A stretch of 20,184 nucleotides of DNA from a virus, in the IMG/VR virus record IMGVR_UViG_3300038417_000029, positions 1 through 20,184 of that record. The stretch is one strand, 5' to 3'. The notes beneath the pieces were generated by a model. It did no database searches and was not told where the DNA came from. It worked only from the letters and a program-made list of their open reading frames with translations. The translations under genes were made by a program, and so were the position numbers. Shown one piece after another: positions 6,132 through 12,346 of this stretch. Numbering within the stretch: position 1 is the stretch's first letter; every line of letters begins with the position of its first letter.

Positions 6132-6553
6132 GCGCCGTCGTCCCCCAGCCCGCGGTTGGCCGGTCCCCGCCGCGGGGCGGGCGTAGGGCGGGGACGCGCG
6201 GCCGGGCGCGGGGGCGCGACGAGCCGCGGGCGCGGGAGCACGGGCACGACGGTCTTGCCCAAGACCGACTCGGCCTCGTCCATGAACCCCGCCCGGACCT
6301 GGGCCTGGGCGTCGGGCTGCGTCATCCATGTGGACTGGTCGCCTCGGCCGACCGTGACGTGCATCCGCAGGTACGTCTCGACCACGTCGGGCGGAGCGTC
6401 GATCCAGCCGTTGTCGTCGGCCTCGAACTCACGCTCGCCGTGGACGATCTTGGTCGTACCCGAGCCGGTCCACTGGTAGGTGACAACGCTGTGGCTGGGG
6501 TTGACCGGGCTCTTTTCGCGCCAAGTGTGCTTGGCGAAGTGCTTGATGAACAT
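6110..6553 (-). CDS. 147-residue protein of unknown function following the capsid gene
   Basis: Starts at ATG 6553-6551 behind a strong ribosome site (GGGAGGCAGGA). The first 100 residues look like a compact domain: MFIKHFAKHTW, then VTYQWTGSGTTKIVHGEREF, then WIDAPPDVVETYLRMHVTVG. From about residue 105 it becomes a Pro/Arg/Ala-rich tail. I do not recognise the family. Position right after the major capsid gene and its hairpin suggests a head protein such as a decoration or connector component, but that is inference from gene order. Its 3' end overlaps the beginning of the glycosyltransferase-like gene in the -1 frame. Confidence 0.8.
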   Translation of the reverse strand: MFIKHFAKHTWREKSPVNPSHSVVTYQWTGSGTTKIVHGEREFEADDNGWIDAPPDVVETYLRMHVTVGRGDQSTWMTQPDAQAQVRAGFMDEAESVLGKTVVPVLPRPRLVAPPRPAARPRPTPAPRRGPANRGLGDDGARPPSAS

Positions 6554-6554
6554 T

Positions 6555-6568
6555 CCTGCCTCCCTGTC
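6555..6568 (-). promoter_or_regulatory. Ribosome-binding leader, duplicated upstream of the ATPase gene
   Basis: The minus-strand 14-mer GACAGGGAGGCAGG ends 1 nt before ATG 6553. The identical 14-mer lies at the same distance before ATG 18346. It contains a Shine-Dalgarno core (GGGAGG) and fixes the start choice for both genes. Confidence 0.7.
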
Positions 6569-6591
6569 TCGTTCCTGTCCCTGCCAGCGGA

Positions 6592-6623
6592 GACCGGCGG
6601 GTGGACAGGAGTACCCGCCGGTC
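6592..6623 (-). terminator. Hairpin downstream of the major capsid gene
   Basis: Perfect 11-bp inverted repeat: arms 6592-6602 (GACCGGCGGGT) and 6613-6623 (ACCCGCCGGTC) around a 10-nt loop, 15 nt past the capsid stop. No T-tract follows on the minus strand, so a partial terminator, attenuator or mRNA 3'-end stabiliser is more likely than a full intrinsic terminator. It would favour high capsid expression over downstream genes. Confidence 0.55.
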
Positions 6624-6638
6624 CCCTTCCGTTGTCGT

Positions 6639-8138
6639 CTAAGAGGCGAGCCCGGGGGCGATGTTGGCGAGGACCGCCATCGTCGGCCCGACCACCGTCT
6701 CGAACGCCTCGAAGCAGCGCACGTCGAACTCGTGACGCGGGCCGCCGGCCGAGGAGTTGGCGACGTAGTTCGGGAAGTAGTCGTAACGCTGGTAGTCACG
6801 CAGCGTCTCGACTCGGCTTGCCGTCTTCACGTTGGACCCCATGAACGGGACCGACCGCACCTCGGCGATGAGCTCGCCCGGCACCATGTACGGGTCGACG
6901 AAGATTTCGATCTGCGTCTGCCCGTCGGTCTTGTTCAGGTAGTTCGCCACCGTGCCGCCCATGACCAGCCGCTGCCGGTCCTCCAGGGCGCCCTGGTAGA
7001 ACAGGATCGCCTGGGGGGACGACAGGGCCGCGTTGGCCAGGTCGTTCACGATCTGGGTGCCGACGATGAACCGCGCCGGGGAGACCCCCGGGTAGTTGTT
7101 GTAGATCGCCAGGTCCAGCTCGTCGAGCTCCAGGATCGCCGCGCCTTCGACGTGGAACTGCCCGCCGTCGAGCGAGGTGAAGATGGACCCCTGCGCGGTG
7201 CCCTGTCCGGGCGTCACGTAGGACGAACCGAACGCACCCGTCGACCAGTCGCCGAGGATCGAGGCCACGTAGCCGTTGATCCAGTAGGACTGGTAGGACG
7301 TGTCCGCCGTCGGCGGGGTCGTCGGCTGGACGCTGGAGATCAGCGCCAGGCTCGGAACCGCCTGCGGGGTCGTGGGGATGGTCGTGATGGTCACCGAGTT
7401 CACGGTCGTGGTCGTGTAGTAGACCCCGTTGGACGAGGACGAACCCACGAACCAGTCCCAGGCCACCGCCGTCCGCACCGCCGGGATGAACGCCGAGACG
7501 GAGTTCGTCGTCGACGTGGTCCCGACAGAGGTGTGGGACGACGCGCTGGCCGGTCCCGACCCGCCGTAGAAGTAGTTCTTCCCGGAGCGGGCCGCGACCC
7601 ACACGTAGACGGTCGCGCCCGAGCCGATGTAGCCATTCGTCGCGCTCACAGAGAGCGAGATGGTTCCAAGGGTCGGGACGGCGTACGCCTGCGAGTGCAG
7701 GACGTTGATGTTCTCGGTGATGAACTCCTGCTTCATCGTCTCCAGGGTCTGCACCGCCAGGGCGTCGGCGTAGCCGCCGGCCAGGGCGATGGCGTCCTCG
7801 GTCACGATGCCGTGCTTGGCAATGAGACCAAAGGGCGCGAAGACGTTCTGCAGGTCCATCTCGGTTGCCGAACCGCCGAAGTCGGTGGGCTCGGCACCGT
7901 CCGCCTGGAGGGCGTTCACGTTGAGGAACGTGCGCCAGTAGGCGTACTGGGCACCTTGCGGTGCCGCTACACGCGGCAGGGAGTCCCTGGTCGGCGTCTT
8001 GCACGGGACCAACGACACGTAGTCCTGCAGGTTCACACCTTGCAGGCCGGTCGAGGCCGTGAGGCCGGTGGTGAGGGTCCCCTTGATCGCGTTGAAGGTC
8101 TCCTCGGTCACGCCGAGGAGATCGGCTCCAGCACTCAT
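6639..8138 (-). CDS. Major capsid protein, SU10/HK97-fold type, with Ser/Thr-rich insertion
   Basis: A 499-residue protein placed after protease and scaffold genes, the usual capsid position. The N-terminus (1-150) and C-terminus (285-499) read like the SU10-type major capsid family: LDELDLAIYNNYPGVSPARFIVG, then QTQIEIFVDPYMVPGELIAEV, ending FDVRCFEAFETVVGPTMAVL. Between about 155 and 285 lies a beta-rich stretch dense in Ser, Thr and Gly, including AVAWDWFVGSS near 224-234. It looks like an inserted Ig-like or surface domain. ATG 8138 has AAGGAG 11 nt upstream. It assembles the icosahedral shell. No cleavage site for the neighbouring protease is obvious. The insertion is a natural candidate for surface modification, which is inference. 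Confidence 0.9.
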   Translation of the reverse strand: MSAGADLLGVTEETFNAIKGTLTTGLTASTGLQGVNLQDYVSLVPCKTPTRDSLPRVAAPQGAQYAYWRTFLNVNALQADGAEPTDFGGSATEMDLQNVFAPFGLIAKHGIVTEDAIALAGGYADALAVQTLETMKQEFITENINVLHSQAYAVPTLGTISLSVSATNGYIGSGATVYVWVAARSGKNYFYGGSGPASASSHTSVGTTSTTNSVSAFIPAVRTAVAWDWFVGSSSSNGVYYTTTTVNSVTITTIPTTPQAVPSLALISSVQPTTPPTADTSYQSYWINGYVASILGDWSTGAFGSSYVTPGQGTAQGSIFTSLDGGQFHVEGAAILELDELDLAIYNNYPGVSPARFIVGTQIVNDLANAALSSPQAILFYQGALEDRQRLVMGGTVANYLNKTDGQTQIEIFVDPYMVPGELIAEVRSVPFMGSNVKTASRVETLRDYQRYDYFPNYVANSSAGGPRHEFDVRCFEAFETVVGPTMAVLANIAPGLAS

Positions 8139-8206
8139 CTTGGGTTGTGCTCCTTACGTCGATGTCCGGGCACGCGCGGGATCGCGCGCGCCTTCTGTGG
8201 GTGTTG
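8139..8206 (-). promoter_or_regulatory. Capsid gene leader with ribosome-binding site
   Basis: This 68-nt gap holds AAGGAG at 8155-8150, 11 nt before the capsid ATG. A small GC hairpin lies earlier (CGCGCG at 8173-8178 and 8183-8188, 4-nt loop). It is one of few non-overlapping junctions in the array, as expected for independent high-level capsid translation. No promoter boxes are visible. Confidence 0.5.
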
Positions 8207-9985
8207 CTACCGCGGCACCGCCGGGGACGGGACCTTCTCGGGTCCGCCGTCCGTCGGGAAGCCGCGGCCGATCTCGGCCCTGGTCATGATGACGCGGGCC
8301 TTCTCGGCGCGGAGGTAGTCGGCCTCCATGTCGTTGCCAGCCTTCTCGGCCGCTTCGATGCGGTCGTCGAAGCTCTTGGCGACGGCTTCCTGGGTCTCCC
8401 CGCCGATGCCGTCACCGCGGGTGAACCCCGCCAACGCCTTCAGCGCTGCCGCGGCTGCGTCCGTGCCTGCTCCGGGGCTGAGTGGGAACCTCCCGGAGTG
8501 GGGGACCTCGCCGGCAACCTTCTCGACCGTCGCGCGGAGCTCTGCGATTTCCTTCCGCGTCTCGTCGGGAGCTTCGCCCCTCTGGACGGCCTTGGCCGCC
8601 CGGATGAGCGCGTCGGCGTCACCCTTCTTGGCGACGAGCTTGGCGAGGGTACGGAGCATCGCCGCGTCCGCCTTGGCCTTGTCGGCCTCGGCCTTCGCCG
8701 CGTCGTCCGCCACCCGCTCGGTGTCGCTCATCGTCGCCCTGCGGTCCGCCTCGGCCTTGGCTGCCGCCGCGACCTTGGTTGCCCGCTTCTCTTGCTTCGC
8801 CTTCTTGGCCGCCTTCTTCGCGGCCTTCTCGTCGGCTGCCGCCTTCACGGCATCCGCTTCGACCTTGGCCTTCTCCGCCTCGTGGTCGGCAATCGCCTTG
8901 GCGGCGACCTCTCCGGCCTTGGCGGTCACAGCCGCGTCGAACTGCTCTTGGGTCATTTCCATGTCGAACGCCCCTTTCGTGGCGGTCTTACCGCCCGCCG
9001 CGGCCGGATCGTCCGGACCGAGCAAGTCGGTTAGGTGAGTACGCAACTGGTCGGCCGCTGTCCGTGCCGCGACGACCTTGTCGACCGACACGCCCGACAA
9101 CCTCCGTCCAGCCTTCGACACGCCCGCGGCCTGGCCTTCGGCTTGCTCCGTGAAAGCCATCCGTGCTGTGATGCCGAGCACTGCGTCCAACGCGCTGAGC
9201 GCGTCTTCGAGGTCGAAGACATCCTCCACGTCGTGGGGCTTGCCTCCGACCGCGACCTCTGTCTGTTCCCTGTCGAGAACCTGCTGCAGCTTGCGACCGG
9301 CGTCCGCGAGGGACGTGCCGGCGTCGATGAGAATCTGCGCGTCCTGCGCCTCCCACTCAGGCGAGCCAGGGTACGGCCCCGAGCTGCCCGCCTGGTTGAG
9401 CGCCGAGACGATGGCGCCCCCGTCCTTGATGGTGAGGCCCTTGTCGGCCTCGTCGGAAATCTCGATGCCGAACTTGTGGCAGGCGGCGCGAATCTTCGGC
9501 ATCGCCTTGGGGCCGAACGGCGACTGGGGCGCGCGGGCGAGCGCGTTGCGGGCGTGCGCCTCGTCGTGCACGGGGAAGTGGCGCAGCGAGCGCGGGGTCG
9601 TCTTGCCCTGGTCGTCCTTCTTGCCGCCCGGCTCGATGTACGCGAATGCGCTGTCCGGCAGGTCGTTGATCTTGGCGCTCGACAGCTCGGCCTTGGCGAT
9701 CTCGCCGTCGTCGCCCGCGGCGAGCGCCTTCTGGAGCGTGGTCAACGCGAGGCAGGCGTCGCACTCGCAGGCCAGCGCCTTCTCGACGGTCGTCGCGTTC
9801 CCGGTCCCGGCGCAGTCCGGGCACTTCCGGTTGCCCTGGAGAATCGTCTTCTTCCCTCCGCACGTCGGGCACGGGGTGTCACCCTCGGCCTTGGCGAGCA
9901 GTTCGCGGAAGCCGTTGGCCCCAGCCTTGACAAAGTGGAGCGTGTGCACGTCCAGGTCTTCGAGTTCGGAGATTTCCGTGGTCAT
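8207..9985 (-). CDS. Scaffolding-type head protein with zinc-finger N-terminus
   Basis: A 592-residue protein between the protease and the capsid. Residues 38-62 carry two CxxC-G knuckles (C39/C42 and C55/C58), as in DnaJ zinc domains, followed by C73/C75/C78. Residues about 104-174 form a block beginning KINDLPDSAFAYIEPGG, with RSLRHFPVHDEAHARNALAR and then SPFGPKAMPKIRAAC. I associate it with a domain (DUF6582-like) recurrent in phage maturation and scaffold proteins. Residues 345-480 are a long Lys/Ala/Glu-rich coiled coil typical of scaffolds. ATG 9985 lies 1 nt after the protease stop behind GAGGAG. It probably guides capsid assembly and is degraded by the protease. An internal ATG at 8962 could give a nested 251-residue scaffold. 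Confidence 0.8.
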   Translation of the reverse strand: MTTEISELEDLDVHTLHFVKAGANGFRELLAKAEGDTPCPTCGGKKTILQGNRKCPDCAGTGNATTVEKALACECDACLALTTLQKALAAGDDGEIAKAELSSAKINDLPDSAFAYIEPGGKKDDQGKTTPRSLRHFPVHDEAHARNALARAPQSPFGPKAMPKIRAACHKFGIEISDEADKGLTIKDGGAIVSALNQAGSSGPYPGSPEWEAQDAQILIDAGTSLADAGRKLQQVLDREQTEVAVGGKPHDVEDVFDLEDALSALDAVLGITARMAFTEQAEGQAAGVSKAGRRLSGVSVDKVVAARTAADQLRTHLTDLLGPDDPAAAGGKTATKGAFDMEMTQEQFDAAVTAKAGEVAAKAIADHEAEKAKVEADAVKAAADEKAAKKAAKKAKQEKRATKVAAAAKAEADRRATMSDTERVADDAAKAEADKAKADAAMLRTLAKLVAKKGDADALIRAAKAVQRGEAPDETRKEIAELRATVEKVAGEVPHSGRFPLSPGAGTDAAAAALKALAGFTRGDGIGGETQEAVAKSFDDRIEAAEKAGNDMEADYLRAEKARVIMTRAEIGRGFPTDGGPEKVPSPAVPR

Positions 9986-9986
9986 C

Positions 9987-10514
9987 TCAGCTCCTCAGCG
10001 ACGCGAGCACTTCGGGCAGCGGGGTGAGGTTCCGGCGACACGGCCCCTCGATGCTGGCCCCTCCGATCAGGCCCTTCTCGAACATCTCCCAGGCGTAAGG
10101 GGAGAGAATGGAGCCGACCAGCCAGTCGCCCTTACAAATCGACTGGCCGTTCTCCGTAAAGTCCGGGCCGCGGTAGATGCAGTTCTCGACCACCTCGCCG
10201 CAATCCTCATGGCCCTTCTCATGCCACAGCCCGAGCTGCAGGCCGTGACGGGCGAAGGCCCAGCACGCCTTCTCGACGGCATCAGCACGGGCGAAATCGC
10301 GGAACCCGTCCTTGGCCACCCCCACGTCGGCCTTCATCGCTGGGTACGCAACGACCAGGAGAAATCGGTCGGCGGCCTGCGCTTTTATGACCGTGCCAGG
10401 CTGGGACGCCTCAATGTGCGGTGGCAACGTCGGCGGGGACGCGGCAGGTGATTCGAGCAGCTTCGCCAGCACCTCGTCGCTCGGGCTCTCGATGACTACA
10501 GCGCGGCCGCTCAC
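9987..10514 (-). CDS. Prohead serine protease, XkdF-like (Peptidase S78_2)
   Basis: A 175-residue protein starting at GTG 10514-10512 with a GTGA overlap to the upstream gene. After a Pro-rich leader, RFLLVVAYPAMKADVGVAKD (50-69) begins the protease domain. LWHEKGHEDCGEVVENCIYR (97-115) supplies a candidate catalytic His (98 or 102). KGDWLVGSILSPYAWEMF (128-145) and GGASIEGPCRR (151-161) carry the nucleophile candidate Ser154. The order VVE..., KGDWLVG and (G/S)xSIEG is the recognisable signature of XkdF-like head maturation proteases. It should cleave the scaffold, and perhaps capsid protein termini, inside the procapsid. Confidence 0.88.
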   Translation of the reverse strand: MSGRAVVIESPSDEVLAKLLESPAASPPTLPPHIEASQPGTVIKAQAADRFLLVVAYPAMKADVGVAKDGFRDFARADAVEKACWAFARHGLQLGLWHEKGHEDCGEVVENCIYRGPDFTENGQSICKGDWLVGSILSPYAWEMFEKGLIGGASIEGPCRRNLTPLPEVLASLRS

Positions 10515-10870
10515 GAGACGGCCTCCCTGATGCGATAGCGCGCGTGCTCGATTGGCCCCATGCGCGCCTCGGCGTCGGCCGCGGTGAGCGCCTGGTCGAG
10601 GGCGAGGGCCTGCGCCACGCGCTTGCGTTGGCGGTCGAGGTTGTGCCGGTGCGCCTTGGAGCCGCGCCAGCCCATCGCCCGGTACATCTGGCGGACCTGG
10701 GCGCGGGTCATCTTGGGGACCGCGCCAGGGTCGCTGAGCAGCCCTTCCGGGCCGTGCTCGCGGAGCAGTTGCCGGGCGCCGTCGAGGACTTCGCGGCGGC
10801 GGTGCCGGTCCAGCGAGGTAAGGAACGGCTGGGCGACCTGGTGCGCGCGCTCCGCGCGCCCGTCGCTCAC
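10511..10870 (-). CDS. 119-residue helical protein of unknown function
   Basis: GTG 10870-10868 has AAGGAG 8 nt upstream, and the gene ends in a GTGA overlap with the protease. The protein is basic and mostly helical, with PKMTRAQVRQMYRAMGWRGS near 52-71 and HNLDRQRKRVAQALALDQAL near 74-93. No family is recognised. It is the first gene of the head-maturation block after the plus-strand gene. An in-frame overlapping reading frame to the right (to 11325) is antisense to that gene and is not treated as real. Confidence 0.75.
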   Translation of the reverse strand: MSDGRAERAHQVAQPFLTSLDRHRRREVLDGARQLLREHGPEGLLSDPGAVPKMTRAQVRQMYRAMGWRGSKAHRHNLDRQRKRVAQALALDQALTAADAEARMGPIEHARYRIREAVS

Positions 10871-11043
10871 GCTCGCGCTCCTTGCCGGGTCACCACCTTC
10901 ACCTCACGCTCGGTCTGCGCCGAGTCTACGCACCATCGAACGTCACGCGTGGGATTCACGCGGGAGTCAGACACCGGACCACACTGATACAGCGCAGGTG
11001 TAGGGTGGCGCGCGTCGGAAGGTAAACCAACGGAGGGAACACC
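10871..11043. promoter_or_regulatory. Divergent intergenic region with a weak plus-strand promoter candidate
   Basis: This 173-nt gap separates the leftward 119-residue gene from the rightward gene at 11044 and is the longest non-coding stretch in the window. On the plus strand TAGGGT (11001-11006) could be a -10 box, but the best -35 at 17-nt spacing (ACCACA) matches poorly. GGAGGGAAC (11032-11040) is a strong ribosome site for the rightward gene. No convincing minus-strand promoter was found, so the leftward genes may be read through from upstream. Confidence 0.4.
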
Positions 11044-11364
11044 ATGAAAATCCTGCATGGTCACGTCGGCAGCGAGATCAGCGTCCGAGTTCTGGACCCC
11101 GCGGCAACGCCGGAAGACCCGCTTGGCTACGAGTTCGTCCCTGACCACGGCTTTTTCGCACGTCACGGCGACTCCAGCTTTGCGGTCGACCCAGATGGGA
11201 CGCTGTACGTCTATGGCGACATGAGCAAGCCGCCCCATCACTCCTACCGCCCGCAGGAATGGGCGTGGGTGGAGGACGAGAACAACAACGGCGCGTTCAA
11301 CACCACCCTGCCAGCCGAGGCGCACAGGTTCGGGAGTCGTTACCTAGCGCCGCCAATTCCCTAG
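11044..11364 (+). CDS. 106-residue protein on the opposite strand, moron-like
   Basis: The only credible plus-strand gene. ATG 11044 is preceded by CGGAGGGAACACC, a strong Shine-Dalgarno site. The product is rich in His, Asp, Glu and aromatics, unlike the Arg/Pro-rich products of shadow frames. Segments include LDPAATPEDPLGYEFVPDHG (17-36), GTLYVYGDMSKPPHHSYRPQ (52-71) and EWAWVEDENNNGAFNTTLP (72-90). No family is recognised. Its TAG stop lies within palindrome copy 2. A single gene of opposite polarity with its own ribosome site, inserted between head genes, fits a moron: an extra gene not needed for assembly, often expressed independently. Function unknown. Confidence 0.78.
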   Translation: MKILHGHVGSEISVRVLDPAATPEDPLGYEFVPDHGFFARHGDSSFAVDPDGTLYVYGDMSKPPHHSYRPQEWAWVEDENNNGAFNTTLPAEAHRFGSRYLAPPIP

Positions 11365-11373
11365 ACGTCTAGG
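11360..11373. repeat. 14-bp perfect palindrome CCTAGACGTCTAGG, copy 2 of 3
   Basis: Identical to the copies at 133 and 18367. It contains the TAG stop (11362-11364) of the plus-strand gene and lies 4 nt from the end of the convergent HAD gene. The 14 bases before it on the plus strand (AGCGCCGCCAATTC) match those before copy 1 (AGCGCCGGGAATTG) at 11 of 14 positions. Confidence 0.85.
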
Positions 11374-11377
11374 CATT

Positions 11378-11740
11378 TCACTCCCGCGTCGCCCACGGCA
11401 ACAGGCACAGGCACCCAGGGGCGGCGTCCAGCGCGGTCTTCAGGTTCTTGGCTCTGTTGTCCACGAACAGCACGACGTGGTTGTCCGCGATGTAGAGCGC
11501 CTTGTTCGATGCTGTCGGCTTGGCGACGATGGTCACCTCGTCATACAACGCGCCGTAGCCCAGCTCGGCCAGGTACTCCTGCTTCTGGGCGATGTTCTCC
11601 GCGGTGACGGTGTCCTGCTCGTCACCCGTGAGCACGACGATGTGCCAGTTCCCGGCCTTTTTCATCGCGCCGAGCAGCGGGACGAACGTCGAGACGTAGC
11701 TGTCCAGCGTACCGTCGAGGTCGAAGCAGGCGACAGACAC
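11378..11740 (-). CDS. HAD-superfamily phosphatase
   Basis: A 120-residue minimal HAD hydrolase. Starting at GTG 11740-11738, it begins VSVACFDLDGTLDS, motif I with nucleophile Asp7 and acid/base Asp9. HIVVLTGDEQ (33-42) holds motif II Thr38. Lys80 (or Lys74) is the motif III candidate and FVDNRAKN (92-99) is the motif IV acidic pair region. There is little space for a cap domain, so it may act on a macromolecular or nucleotide phosphate. The GTG overlaps the preceding small gene (TAGTG) and has GGTGGAG upstream; a longer ATG start at 11872 is rejected for that reason. It ends convergently with the plus-strand gene. Confidence 0.8.
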   Translation of the reverse strand: MSVACFDLDGTLDSYVSTFVPLLGAMKKAGNWHIVVLTGDEQDTVTAENIAQKQEYLAELGYGALYDEVTIVAKPTASNKALYIADNHVVLFVDNRAKNLKTALDAAPGCLCLLPWATRE

Positions 11741-11898
11741 TACCGCTCCACCGCCTTCCGCACGACCGGCACGCGGTTCTCCCGCGGCTTGCGGCGCGAG
11801 AGCTGCCACTGCTGGTGCCCGTGCGCGCCCGAACCGCGGCGCCGGGGCGGCCACCACGACAGCCGCCTCCAACGCGACGACCCGCTGCGGCGCGGCAT
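11740..11898 (-). CDS. 52-residue Arg-rich small protein
   Basis: Found from its junctions. ATG 11898-11896 overlaps the upstream stop (TGATG) and its TAG 11742-11740 overlaps the HAD start (TAGTG). The product begins MPRRSGSSRWRRLSWWPPRR and is strongly basic, with Trp residues and a helical end (NRVPVVRKAVER). It could bind nucleic acid. No family is recognised. Without it there would be a 157-nt gap in an otherwise fully coupled array. Confidence 0.6.
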   Translation of the reverse strand: MPRRSGSSRWRRLSWWPPRRRGSGAHGHQQWQLSRRKPRENRVPVVRKAVER

Positions 11899-12101
11899 CA
11901 GGCGGGCCGGAGCCGGACGACCATCGTGGCCTCGACGGGCAGCTTGTGCTTCTTCGGCTTCTGGCCAGCGGGCTGGGGCTCCTGGTACTGGATTTCGAGC
12001 GACAGGCCCGACAGCGCCCAGCCCTCCTTCTGCAGCTTCACGATGCCGAAGATGACCGAGTCGATGGTGTCCTCGGGGTCGATGCGCTTGGCGGAGGCCA
12101 T
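11898..12101 (-). CDS. 67-residue protein of unknown function
   Basis: ATG 12101-12099 shares one base with the previous stop (TGATG), and its own TGA is shared with the next ATG. The sequence begins MASAKRIDPEDTIDSVIFGI, continues VKLQKEGWALSGLSLEIQYQ, and has a Lys/Pro-rich loop (PAGQKPKKHKLP) before a final strand, VEATMVVRLRP. The alternating pattern suggests a small alpha/beta or beta-sheet domain. It is placed among minor head-region genes; function unknown. Confidence 0.75.
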   Translation of the reverse strand: MASAKRIDPEDTIDSVIFGIVKLQKEGWALSGLSLEIQYQEPQPAGQKPKKHKLPVEATMVVRLRPA

Positions 12102-12346
12102 CAGCGTTTCCGCAGTTTCATGATCGCGCTCTTGGGGATGGTCATAAGGCCCGCGACGTGTCCAGTGCTCGAAATTGAAGACGCGACCACGATGTAGCCG
12201 TGCTTCTCTTTGACGATGTAGCCGCTCGTCACGATCTTGCTGGGAGCCGAGTCGTAATTGGCAAGGTCAGTCCAGACCGTAGTTCTGCCACCAGGCGGAC
12301 CAGTGCTGTCCGTCCACTCCACCGTGACGCGCTTCTTCTTGGCCAT
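12101..12346 (-). CDS. 81-residue small beta-rich protein
   Basis: ATG 12346-12344 directly abuts the stop of the phospholipase-D-like gene (TAG-ATG), and its own stop overlaps the next start. The basic N-terminus MAKKKRVTVEW leads into repeated strands: GRTTVWTDLANYDSAP, then KIVTSGYIVKEKHGYIVVAS. It ends KSAIMKLRKR. No family is recognised. Size, charge and location suit a minor structural or DNA-associated protein, but this is not demonstrated. Confidence 0.75.
   Translation of the reverse strand: MAKKKRVTVEWTDSTGPPGGRTTVWTDLANYDSAPSKIVTSGYIVKEKHGYIVVASSISSTGHVAGLMTIPKSAIMKLRKR

Noticed and set aside
8173-8188. Small GC hairpin before the capsid gene as a terminator
   Set aside because: Only 6 bp in alternating CG sequence with no T-tract; easily arises by chance at this GC content.
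6480-8318. 612-codon open frame on the plus strand opposite the capsid gene
   Set aside because: Antisense to a recognisable capsid protein, with no convincing ribosome site and an Arg/Val-biased composition.
10867-11325. 152-codon minus-strand frame whose stop overlaps the GTG at 10870
   Set aside because: The GTGA junction is tempting, but most of it is antisense to the plus-strand gene at 11044, which has a much better ribosome site and protein composition. The 119-residue gene has its own AAGGAG.
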